A stretch of DNA of 7,415 nucleotides from the NCBI GenBank assembly GCA_030765665.1, contig JAVCCD010000221.1, positions 1-7,415 of the forward strand, written 5' to 3'. The notes beneath the pieces were generated by a model. The model had not been told where the DNA came from and did not search any database. It saw only the letters and a program-made list of their open reading frames with translations. Every line of letters begins with the position of its first letter. The stretch's first letter is position 1. Source of the stretch: Candidatus Tenebribacter mawsonii. GTDB lineage: Bacteria; Cloacimonadota; Cloacimonadia; Cloacimonadales; TCS61. Positions 1 to 6,469 of this stretch are shown piece by piece. The translations under genes and the position numbers were made by a program.

Positions 1-21
1 AATCAATCAATTAATAAGTAG

Positions 22-1272
22 TTAATATCTGGATGATTTTACCTTTTTAAGTTTTCTCGCTGCAAAAAATTCCTGTTTCTTTTTTTGTTTCTCTTTTTCC
101 CATTCCTTTTTTTCTGCATTTGTCATCGCTTTATCTGTTTGGGGAAAAGGATTTTTAGTTACGACTTTAATCTTTAGTTTTATCAATTTTTCAATATCTT
201 TGATATAAGCGTTTTCTTCTGGTTCGCAAAGGGATATCGCATTGCCTTCTTCTCCTGCTCGTCCTGATCGGCCAATTCTGTGCACGTAGGTTTCGGCAAT
301 ATTGGGAATATCAAAGTTAATGACATATTTCAGTTTATCGATATCGATACCTCTGGCTGCTATATCTGTAGCTACCAGCACCCTGAGATCTCCTGCTTTA
401 AATTGAGCCAAAGTTTTTTGCCGATTATTCTGAGCTTTGTCTCCATGGATTGCTGCTGCTTTGATCTCGAACTTTTTAAGATGACGGGCAATTTTATCAG
501 CTCCATGTTTGGTGCGAGAGAACAGTAAAGCCTGATCAATCTTGGCATCCTGCAGAATATGGAGTAAAAGACTTCTTTTATCTTTTTTATTAGTATAATA
601 TAGGAATTGCTGGATTGTTTCGGCAGCAGAGGAAATTGGACTGACATCTATTTTTACAGGATTATTCAGTATTTTCCTGGAAAGTTTCACAATGCTGTCC
701 GGCATGGTTGCCGAAAAAAAAAGAGACTGTCGCTTAGCTGGCAGTTTAGAGATGATCTTGCGGATGTCGTTGATAAAGCCCATGTCAAGCATGCGGTCAG
801 CTTCATCCAATACGAAATATTCTACATCTTTCAAACTGATAAAACCTTGATTCATCAAATCCAATAGCCTGCCCGGAGTTGCTACCAAAATATCAACTCC
901 ATGACGTAGAGCTGTGGTTTGTGTTCCTTGCTTAACACCTCCAAAAACAACAGTATTTTTAATTCCGGTGTATTTTCCGTAAGTAGTAAAACTATCTCCT
1001 ATCTGAATTGCCAGTTCCCGTGTGGGAGTTATGACTAATGCTAAAATTTTTCGTGAGTTTTTATTCTGATGACGATCGCGAAAAAGATTCTGCAGAATGG
1101 GGATAGCAAAAGCTGCAGTTTTGCCTGTACCAGTTTGCGCACTTCCCAAGATGTCATTCCTTTTTAAAATGAGTGGAATCGCTTCTGCTTGTATCGCTGT
1201 CGGTTCTACATAATTTTCTTTACTCAGAGCTTTCAGAATCGGCTCGATAATTTTTAATTCGTTAAATTGCAT
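22..1272 (-). CDS. rhlE: DEAD-box ATP-dependent RNA helicase, RhlE type
   Basis: An ATP-dependent RNA helicase of 416 residues that would remodel RNA duplexes in the cytoplasm (ribosome assembly or mRNA decay in this family). All superfamily 2 motifs are visible in order: Q motif (PTAIQ, residues 24-28), Walker A SAQTGTGKT (44-52), PTRELA (83-88), GG (111-112), TPGR (132-135), DEAD (156-159), SAT (187-189), FSRTKHGADK (251-260), ATDIAARGID (301-310) and HRIGRSGR (331-338). The LDMGF after DEAD and the RTKHGAD motif are typical of RhlE rather than DbpA or CsdA. A lysine-rich tail (about 380-416) is a likely RNA-binding extension. The ATG is supported by AGGA five bases upstream (1278-1281) and by the normal N-terminus. 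The gene stands alone: 168 bp separate it from the recombinase relic, and I could not pick a convincing promoter. Its codons look richer in G and C than those of the ybbR-tsaD cluster. The family call is secure; the subfamily call is likely. Confidence 0.95.
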   Translation of the reverse strand: MQFNELKIIEPILKALSKENYVEPTAIQAEAIPLILKRNDILGSAQTGTGKTAAFAIPILQNLFRDRHQNKNSRKILALVITPTRELAIQIGDSFTTYGKYTGIKNTVVFGGVKQGTQTTALRHGVDILVATPGRLLDLMNQGFISLKDVEYFVLDEADRMLDMGFINDIRKIISKLPAKRQSLFFSATMPDSIVKLSRKILNNPVKIDVSPISSAAETIQQFLYYTNKKDKRSLLLHILQDAKIDQALLFSRTKHGADKIARHLKKFEIKAAAIHGDKAQNNRQKTLAQFKAGDLRVLVATDIAARGIDIDKLKYVINFDIPNIAETYVHRIGRSGRAGEEGNAISLCEPEENAYIKDIEKLIKLKIKVVTKNPFPQTDKAMTNAEKKEWEKEKQKKKQEFFAARKLKKVKSSRY

Positions 1273-1391
1273 AATTTTCCTATTCTTTATTTTTTAACTG
1301 AGATAGCTTTATATACTTAATTGGCTATATATTTACTTTTTTATCAATCTAAATTTTATTCGAGTAATTTAGCATTAATTCGCGGTAAGCT
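1273..1391. other. AT-rich leader region of the helicase gene
   Basis: No ORF, RNA gene or strong hairpin was seen here. The stretch should contain the promoter and leader of the helicase gene, but no pair of -35 and -10 boxes with normal spacing stands out from the AT-rich background. Confidence 0.4.
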
Positions 1392-1450
1392 TTTCAATAA
1401 TTAGAAATTTGAGATTATTTGCATATCGCTCTAAAATTTCTATATTGAAA
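1392..1450. repeat. 17-bp bulged inverted repeat with 23-nt loop
   Basis: The left arm at 1392-1410 (TTTCAATA, then AT, then TAGAAATTT) is matched by the right arm at 1434-1450 (AAATTTCTA then TATTGAAA). All 17 bases of the right arm pair, with only a two-base AT bulge (1400-1401) in the left arm. The 23-nt loop is 1411-1433. Neither strand has a T-run after the stem, so it does not look like an ordinary intrinsic terminator. The right arm starts within about two codons of where the neighbouring recombinase relic stops resembling its family, and it supplies the relic's terminal TAG. It could be a recombination site, the end of a lost element, or a bidirectional hairpin. The base pairing is directly seen; the function is unknown. 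Confidence 0.7.
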
Positions 1451-1792
1451 TAGATGATTTTGAATTTTTGTGACCTAAAAGTTTTTGAATATATCTCAAA
1501 TCCTCTCCCTGTTCTAATAAATGAGTGGCAAAACTATGACGTAAATTATTTACCGATATCTTCTTGTCAATTTATGTCTTCGAAAAATACTTTCAAATAA
1601 CCATATTTTTGGATGATATTTTATGAAATATTCTCTCAAAAAATCGAGTAAATCTTTAGATCAGATCGTAGTTCTATCTTTCTTAGCTTTACCTTTATTT
1701 ATATAAATCAATTTCCTCTCTGAATTTATATCAGCAATTTTCAAATCTACTGAATCTGAACCAGTTACACTACCATTTGTGCCATCCCAGCA
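1440..1792 (-). pseudogene. Decayed tyrosine recombinase (XerC/D or IntI-like), C-terminal part
   Basis: A remnant of a tyrosine recombinase catalytic domain spread over two frames. The first segment (1792 down to about 1575) reads VDLKIADINSERKLIYI and KGKAKKDRTTI, then TGA at 1661-1663 where relatives usually have leucine, then SKDLLDFLREYF and KIWLFES. The second segment (about 1572 down to 1440), in another frame, reads KKISVNNLRHSFATHLLE, then DLRYIQKLLGHKNSK, and ends at TAG. Between them the usual 20-30 residue linker is missing, so there is a deletion with frame change. The box I arginine appears replaced (VTGSDSVDL where LRVSEVVDL is usual) and the first histidine of box II is asparagine (VNNLRH for VHxLRH). 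The RHSFATH arginine and LLGH histidine remain, but the catalytic tyrosine is absent because similarity stops after HKNSKSS. The N-terminal DNA-binding domain is missing too. It is almost certainly inactive. Family assignment is strong; the exact subfamily is uncertain. Confidence 0.85.
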
Positions 1793-1807
1793 TTAACTTA
1801 TTTATTA

Positions 1808-1840
1808 ATTATAGAAAATTTCTGCTACTTTACAGGTCAA
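1808..1840 (-). promoter_or_regulatory. Weak candidate promoter upstream of the recombinase relic
   Basis: On the minus strand TTGACC (1835-1840) is followed by a perfect TATAAT (1808-1813), but the spacer is 21 bases, longer than the usual 16-18. If real it would transcribe into the recombinase remnant. In DNA this AT-rich a TATAAT by chance is likely. The rest of the stretch between tsaD and the relic (1793-1881) shows no gene and no clear terminator for tsaD. Confidence 0.22.
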
Positions 1841-1881
1841 GGGGATTTATTGTTGAATATAAATTTATTTAAAAAGCTAGA

Positions 1882-2916
1882 TTATAAAATTCTTATACCT
1901 TTTGTAGAAAAAGCATTAAGTGATAGATCTGCAAAATCTTTATTTATGTATTTTTCAATTGCAGCAGCACCTATCATTGCAGCGTTATCCATACAATATT
2001 CTAAAGCAGGAAAGTGAACTTTTGCGCCAATAGATTTACTTTGCTTAATCATTTCTGAGCGCAATAAACTATTTGCCGACACTCCACCAGCTACAATTAT
2101 CGTTTTAGTATTAGATTGTTTAGCAAATGATATTGTTTTAGACACCAAACTATCAACAATTGCTTTTTGTACAGATGCGGTGATATCGGCAAGATGCTTA
2201 TGAATATAGTCATCATCTTTATTTGCCAGGTAATTTCTAACTGATGTTTTAAATCCACTAAAACTGAAATCATAATTACCTTTTTTATTTAATGCTCTTG
2301 GGAACTTATGGAAACCGGGATCACCTTTTTCTGCTAACTTATCTATAAGTGGTCCACCCGGATAACCCAATCCCAACAATTTAGATACTTTATCAAAAGC
2401 TTCTCCAGCTGCATCATCACGTGTTTTTCCTATGATATCAAAATCATTCATTGTTTTAAAATCTACTAGTTCTGTATGTCCACCGGAAACAACTAGTGCT
2501 AAGTAGGGAGGTAATAGTTGAGGATTTTCAATTCGGTTTGCATAAATATGACCGAGCATGTGATTTATAGCAATGAGTGGTAGACCTAGGCCATAAGCTA
2601 AACTTTTTGCAAATGAAACTCCAACTAGTAATGCACCAATTAAACCAGGATTTACAGAAACCGCAATAGCGTCAATATCTTCAAATTTCAATTCAGCTTT
2701 TGAAAGTGCAGCTTGAGTTAGTTGCATAATATTCTTTAAATGTAATCTGGAAGCCAGTTCAGGAACAACACCTCCAAAATCTTCATGTGTTGTCTGAGAT
2801 GAGATGAGATTCACATCAACACTAAAATCTGAATTGATTACAGCAACCGATGTGTCATCGCACGAGGTTTCAAATGCTAATATTTTAAATAGTTTTGTTT
2901 TATCATTGCCGATCAT
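1882..2916 (-). CDS. tsaD: tRNA N6-threonylcarbamoyladenosine (t6A) transferase TsaD
   Basis: The catalytic subunit that transfers threonylcarbamoyl from threonylcarbamoyl-AMP to A37 of ANN-decoding tRNAs, in the cytoplasm with TsaB and TsaE (TsaC makes the donor). The ASKHA/Kae1 signatures run the full length: FETSCDDTSVAV (15-26), the metal-binding HMLGH (119-123), VSGGHTEL (143-150), KTRDDAAGEAFDKV (164-177), YPGGP (185-189), FSFSGFKTS (217-225), GGVSAN (277-282) and MDNAAMIGAAA (309-319), whose Asp310 should be the third metal ligand. I start at the ATG at 2914-2916 (344 residues, normal length). The frame stays open to a TTG at 2992-2994, but that would add 26 residues unlike TsaD and lying inside ybbR. 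The start overlaps the ybbR stop by 14 nt, so translation is probably coupled; only a weak AGG lies nine bases upstream. The loop usually written GPG reads NPG (89-91). Confidence 0.96.
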   Translation of the reverse strand: MIGNDKTKLFKILAFETSCDDTSVAVINSDFSVDVNLISSQTTHEDFGGVVPELASRLHLKNIMQLTQAALSKAELKFEDIDAIAVSVNPGLIGALLVGVSFAKSLAYGLGLPLIAINHMLGHIYANRIENPQLLPPYLALVVSGGHTELVDFKTMNDFDIIGKTRDDAAGEAFDKVSKLLGLGYPGGPLIDKLAEKGDPGFHKFPRALNKKGNYDFSFSGFKTSVRNYLANKDDDYIHKHLADITASVQKAIVDSLVSKTISFAKQSNTKTIIVAGGVSANSLLRSEMIKQSKSIGAKVHFPALEYCMDNAAMIGAAAIEKYINKDFADLSLNAFSTKGIRIL

Positions 2917-3799
2917 TTTGAATGACCTGGATTCTTTGCGGTGTATACTCGATAATTTTAATACCTGAAGGAACTTCGAATGAGACACTGGCAAAATCTT
3001 TTTTCAAAATAGAAGTATTCAAATTTGCAATAATTGAATTTGTATTAAGCTGCTCAACCATCTCTTTAGGTCCGCTAACCATCACAGAGACTTTTTGTGG
3101 AATAATTGTAATATTTCTGGTTTCTGAAAATTTTATAGGTATTAGTGAAATGGTTCTTTGTATAATTTTAGTGTTTGTAATTTCAAATTCAATCTTACCT
3201 TTTGGAAGTTCAATTTTAGGATCAGGTGAGATTAATTCAGCAGTAAGTTTCCCATCTTCAATCATTTTGCTTGAAATTTTCTTTGTGAGAACAAATTCAA
3301 TTTCGTTTAATAACGCAAGAGGACCCTTTAAAGCGATTTTTCTTTTTTCATCTTTAATTTTATTTTTGATGAAGAATTCTTCATCGTTTGCAGAAGCATA
3401 TTGGATTTTTAGTATTTTACTTCTTTCAACAAGTTTATCCATATTAATAAAAAAATCTTCGGTTTTATCAATTGAATTAATCTTCAAAACAATTTTATCA
3501 GAATACATTAATTGGTCTATTTTTAGGTTAATCTGATTTTTCCCATAGCGAAAATGAGATGTGTTAATCTGGAATGATTTTCTAGAAAATTGGAAAAGAA
3601 GCAAATCTTTGCCAGAAGCACTTATATTAATAGTAACTTCAGGTAATCTGTAGGAATCTGGAATTAAGTTTTGAGGAGTATCAATTAATTTCATTGGTAT
3701 ATCAATTTCAATTGTATGATCTTTTATAAGAATTTGATGTATCCATAAAACAATTGCAATGAATAATACTAACAATTTTATGGAAATATTATTTTTCAT
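2903..3799 (-). CDS. YbbR-domain protein, CdaR-like, membrane anchored
   Basis: 298 residues. One N-terminal hydrophobic segment (about 7-25, ending in LWIH) resembles the start of YbbR/CdaR proteins, in which a single helix anchors an extracytoplasmic chain of beta-rich YbbR repeats. Repeat-like units can be seen around 30-110 (VTINISASGKDLLLFQ), 150-210 (IALKGPLALLNEIEFV) and 215-295 (VSVMVSGPKEMVEQL), each with the repeat core pattern of a beta strand, then G-P or G-K, then a hydrophobic helix. In Firmicutes CdaR binds the cyclic di-AMP synthase CdaA and modulates it; no cdaA is in this window, so that role is inference. The gene starts 11 nt after the HEAT-repeat gene with only a weak AGAAA before the ATG, suggesting coupling to the upstream gene. 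Its 3' end overlaps tsaD by 14 nt. The family call rests on topology and repeat pattern rather than catalytic residues. Confidence 0.8.
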   Translation of the reverse strand: MKNNISIKLLVLFIAIVLWIHQILIKDHTIEIDIPMKLIDTPQNLIPDSYRLPEVTINISASGKDLLLFQFSRKSFQINTSHFRYGKNQINLKIDQLMYSDKIVLKINSIDKTEDFFINMDKLVERSKILKIQYASANDEEFFIKNKIKDEKRKIALKGPLALLNEIEFVLTKKISSKMIEDGKLTAELISPDPKIELPKGKIEFEITNTKIIQRTISLIPIKFSETRNITIIPQKVSVMVSGPKEMVEQLNTNSIIANLNTSILKKDFASVSFEVPSGIKIIEYTPQRIQVIQNDRQ

Positions 3800-3810
3800 T
3801 TTTCTAAATA

Positions 3811-4629
3811 TTATCTATTTACTATATAAGATAGTCTCTTACCCATGTTAGAGACACTCTCATTCTCATCATTTGTCCAATCACTGATTGTTTGTTTGGT
3901 TAATAAAACAAATTCTTCAGATTTGTCTCTTCTACTTCTTTGAACAACGATGTTAGCTAATTTTTTCATTGAAACCCAAATAGTCTTAATTCTCTTATCT
4001 GAGCCTAAAGAAAGCCACTCTCTAATGTATGGGAATACAACTATAGGATTAGCTCTGGCAACTTGAGTAAGAATATGAGTTATTTTTTTTTGAACTTCAA
4101 TTTTATCATCATCAATAGCTTTACTTATAAATTCCATAATGAAGCCTGGATCTGATCTTGCTATATTTTCCATTCCATGAAAAGAAAGAGCACGTTTCTG
4201 TGAATCACCAGAATCGATCCATTTTACAATGTTCTCCTTCATGAAATCAGGAAAATTTCTCCACATTTCATTTATCACACTTTCAACTTCCCAAGGTACA
4301 CTATCAAATGTTTTCTCTAATAGTTTGAATACCTTTTCTGGGTTAGTTCTATCTAAATCATAAAAATAGAAAAGTGCTGTTGCCCTAACACCATATATTT
4401 TATGCTTTAACATAGGTTTGATAATCTTCTGTATTTTAGTTTTCTTACTATAATCAGTTAAACTTTTTCCTAAATATTCACGAATAAAATAATTAGGTGT
4501 TTTAGATATTTTAATTAATATAGTTTGGGCTTTTTCTAAATCATCTTTATCAAGATAGGTAAATATCTTATCTAAAATCTCATTTAATTCTTTACGATCG
4601 TCACCATCTAACCTGCCAATTTCGTTCAC
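3811..4629 (-). CDS. HEAT-like repeat protein, possibly AlkD-like fold
   Basis: 272 residues with no signal peptide or membrane segment, so cytoplasmic. It is almost wholly alpha-helical, with a helix motif recurring every 31-35 residues, starting near positions 48 (FIREYLGKSLTDY), 80 (GVRATALFYFYDL), 113 (WEVESVINEMW), 144 (QKRALSFHGMENIA), 179 (VQKKITHILTQVA) and 212 (RIKTIWVSMKKLA). That is the pattern of HEAT repeats. The spacing and the R/K-A pattern recall the DNA alkylation repair (AlkD/COG4335-like) proteins, but I cannot point to a complete set of glycosylase residues, so a protein- or nucleic-acid-binding scaffold is equally possible. The start is GTG (4627-4629), supported by AGGGAG five bases upstream. 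It heads a cluster with ybbR (11-nt gap) and tsaD, following a 173-bp spacer. Precise function not recognised. Confidence 0.75.
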   Translation of the reverse strand: MNEIGRLDGDDRKELNEILDKIFTYLDKDDLEKAQTILIKISKTPNYFIREYLGKSLTDYSKKTKIQKIIKPMLKHKIYGVRATALFYFYDLDRTNPEKVFKLLEKTFDSVPWEVESVINEMWRNFPDFMKENIVKWIDSGDSQKRALSFHGMENIARSDPGFIMEFISKAIDDDKIEVQKKITHILTQVARANPIVVFPYIREWLSLGSDKRIKTIWVSMKKLANIVVQRSRRDKSEEFVLLTKQTISDWTNDENESVSNMGKRLSYIVNR

Positions 4630-4634
4630 TGAAG

Positions 4635-4640
4635 CTCCCT
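4635..4640 (-). promoter_or_regulatory. Shine-Dalgarno fixing the GTG start of the HEAT gene
   Basis: AGGGAG lies five bases before the GTG at 4629-4627, within AAAGGGAG (4635-4642). It is the strongest ribosome binding site in the window and the main reason for accepting a non-ATG start. Confidence 0.75.
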
Positions 4641-4682
4641 TTAAATATAATACGCAAATGTGCTTTTCAACATGATTTTGTG

Positions 4683-4696
4683 TGCCTAAAAAGGCA
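4683..4696. repeat. Small hairpin in the spacer
   Basis: TGCCT-AAAA-AGGCA forms a 5-bp stem with a 4-nt loop. It lacks a T-run on either strand, so it is not a standard terminator. It would lie in the leader of the HEAT-ybbR-tsaD transcript if the upstream promoter candidate is used. Confidence 0.35.
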
Positions 4697-4749
4697 AATA
4701 CTGCTGAAATAATTTAACTTCACAAAAATCGCTTAACTACTAAATATCA

Positions 4750-4776
4750 ATTATTTTTCTTACGTTATAACGTCAA
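4750..4776 (-). promoter_or_regulatory. Candidate promoter with overlapping 12-bp palindrome
   Basis: The minus strand has TTGACG (4771-4776) and AATAAT (4750-4755) separated by 15 bases, slightly short for a sigma-70-type promoter. The perfect palindrome ACGTTATAACGT (4762-4773) overlaps the -35 box and could be an operator. The site follows the nucleotidase stop codon directly and would drive the HEAT-ybbR-tsaD cluster. The palindrome is seen; the promoter and operator roles are inference. Confidence 0.28.
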
Positions 4777-4802
4777 CGAATTTTATTTAATAATTTAGAA
4801 TA

Positions 4803-6461
4803 TTATTTATCCATTTCTTTTTTCAGGTTTGGATCTATGAGGCTATTATCATCTCTTTTCCAGCGATCATCAATTATTGCGCTTACAGGTGAATTCTTTT
4901 TTATATACTCAACAATTACATCTCTCAGTCCTTGCTCATAGTGCGTTATATTCGATTCTGGCACTTTAGTTAGTAAGGCTAATCCCGCATTCCCTTGTAA
5001 TAAAAAATCTGATGTAGTAATTTTATAAATTTTATCAGCTTGCCAAGGCTCACCACCAATCAGTAGTTTTGAAATTCGATTAAAGTTTTCTCGTTTCCTA
5101 TTGATTACAACTTTTATTCCAGCAGTTCTTAACCCATGTCTACTTCCAGAAACTCTTGTCTCGATTATTTCTTTTAAGAATGTTCCGTCTACTTCGATCA
5201 AAACAATTTGATTATCAAATGGCATTACATTAAAAACATTTCTGTATGTTATTTGTCCAGATGGTAATTCATCTCTTATTCCACCAAGATTCATAAATGC
5301 AAAATCTGCATCAGTATAATCTTTCATTGCTTCACAAACCAAATTTCCAATAAGATTTTGAGTTCCAGTTCCAAGCTTTGAAATGTAAATTTTGGCTTCT
5401 CCAATAATCTCATCCATACCAACTTCTGCTATTCGCTGCATAACTAATATGGTATCACCAATAACTTCATCAGGAATAAACTCATCTTCAAACATTGTTA
5501 CAAGAACACCTTCATTTATTGCTGGAGTATCATATCCAGAAATCGTTTTTGTATCCTTATCTATTTTAATTGTTACATGCCCTACGCTGCTTCCATAGGC
5601 ATAACCCTGTAGAACTAAAGTATGTGTATCGGGGTCTTCCCATGGTTGTGCAAATCCTTTATGCATATGCCCACCAAACATTATGTCAATCCCTTCAACT
5701 TCATGAGCTATTTCTTGAGCATCATATCCCCAACGCCGTTCTTCTTTTTCTTCATCCGTGTTGGAGTAACGTGCATCATAAGCCGGCTGTGGATCGTATG
5801 GAAGTCCCATATGCGCTATAAGTATGACAAGATCAACATTCTTCTCTCTTACAATGTTTACATATTTCTGTACTTGCTCTTTAGCAGGAAGAAAATCAAC
5901 ATTTTTTATATTATCAGGAAAACTCATTTGCTCTGTATCTGTTGTAGTAACACCAATCACACCAATGCGTAATCCTATTTTCTCAATAATTTTATAAGGG
6001 AGAACATAATCAATAAGTTCTTCTGTACCCTTTTTCACAATGTTACATGATAGAATTGGAAATTCTGCATTCTCCAGAGTTTTTATTAAGATATCTTCAC
6101 CTAGATCAAACTCATGGTTTCCAATCGCTAAAAAATCGTATCCAATCATATTCATGTAAGTTATTATAGATCGTCCATCGCTCATTGTTCCAACCGGATG
6201 TCCTTGGAAGAAATCTCCAGCATCAATCAGTAAATTATCTCGTAATCCGGTACTATAAAGTTTCCGAACACTTTTTATGTATGTTGCAGCACTACCACCT
6301 CCACCTAATATCGGCGGGAAGTCTGGATTCATAAAAGTTGCAGGATACCTATCTATTCCACCATGAATATCATTTGTAAATATTACATCCAGCATCAGGT
6401 CTTCTGCCAATAGAAAACTACCGAATACTAGCAGAAGTAAAAATATCAATTTAGCTTTCAT
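4803..6461 (-). CDS. Periplasmic 5'-nucleotidase/UshA-family metallophosphatase
   Basis: 552 residues with a Sec signal peptide (MKAK, then hydrophobic 5-18; likely cleavage after Ala19), so exported. The N-terminal calcineurin-like domain has the dinuclear-metal motifs: NDIHG (Asp31, His33), DAGDFFQG (Asp83), GNHEFD (Asn115, His116), AHMG (His217) and GGHMH (His265, His267). A linker leads to the C-terminal 5'-nucleotidase domain: GTGTQNLIGNLV (364-375), NLGGIR (391-396), ITYRNVFNVMPFDN (404-417) and TTSDFLLQG (482-490). Known relatives (UshA, NadN, CD73) remove phosphate from nucleotides or related diesters outside the cytoplasm, for nucleoside or phosphate salvage. An odd point: the usual GGDG[F/Y] substrate loop reads GNAGL (490-494), so one base-stacking aromatic may be missing and the substrate is uncertain. 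A charged insert (about 220-250) sits between the His217 and GGHMH motifs. The ATG follows the barrel gene by 6 nt. No clear terminator follows. Confidence 0.92.
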   Translation of the reverse strand: MKAKLIFLLLLVFGSFLLAEDLMLDVIFTNDIHGGIDRYPATFMNPDFPPILGGGGSAATYIKSVRKLYSTGLRDNLLIDAGDFFQGHPVGTMSDGRSIITYMNMIGYDFLAIGNHEFDLGEDILIKTLENAEFPILSCNIVKKGTEELIDYVLPYKIIEKIGLRIGVIGVTTTDTEQMSFPDNIKNVDFLPAKEQVQKYVNIVREKNVDLVILIAHMGLPYDPQPAYDARYSNTDEEKEERRWGYDAQEIAHEVEGIDIMFGGHMHKGFAQPWEDPDTHTLVLQGYAYGSSVGHVTIKIDKDTKTISGYDTPAINEGVLVTMFEDEFIPDEVIGDTILVMQRIAEVGMDEIIGEAKIYISKLGTGTQNLIGNLVCEAMKDYTDADFAFMNLGGIRDELPSGQITYRNVFNVMPFDNQIVLIEVDGTFLKEIIETRVSGSRHGLRTAGIKVVINRKRENFNRISKLLIGGEPWQADKIYKITTSDFLLQGNAGLALLTKVPESNITHYEQGLRDVIVEYIKKNSPVSAIIDDRWKRDDNSLIDPNLKKEMDK

Positions 6462-6465
6462 GTTA

Positions 6466-6469
6466 TCCT
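6466..6469 (-). promoter_or_regulatory. Ribosome binding site overlapping the upstream stop codon
   Basis: AGGA four bases before the nucleotidase ATG shares three bases with the TAG stop (6468-6470) of the barrel gene. Ribosomes finishing the barrel gene would stop on the next gene's binding site, which favours coupled translation. Confidence 0.6.

Noticed and set aside
280..867. Plus- and minus-strand alternative frames within the helicase gene
   Set aside because: They are frame shadows of an intact DEAD-box gene with every motif in one frame.
1300..1335. ATAGC/GCTAT pairing upstream of the helicase gene
   Set aside because: Only five base pairs around an AT-rich 16-nt loop; expected by chance in this composition.
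2922..3536. A 204-codon open frame on the plus strand opposite ybbR
   Set aside because: It is an antisense shadow of the AT-rich ybbR gene. The protein is a random hydrophobic string with no family pattern, and the opposite strand codes for a recognisable protein.
4644..4670. TTGAAA and TATATT pair on the minus strand just before the HEAT gene
   Set aside because: The spacer is only 15 bases and the predicted transcript would start inside the ribosome binding site, which conflicts with the strong AGGGAG there.
4683..4696. Possible intrinsic terminator after the nucleotidase gene
   Set aside because: The 5-bp stem is not followed by a T-run on either strand, and it lies more than 100 bases past the stop codon.
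5570..5972. Plus-strand open frames opposite the nucleotidase gene
   Set aside because: They lie inside a gene with complete catalytic motifs on the other strand, and their translations show no domain pattern.
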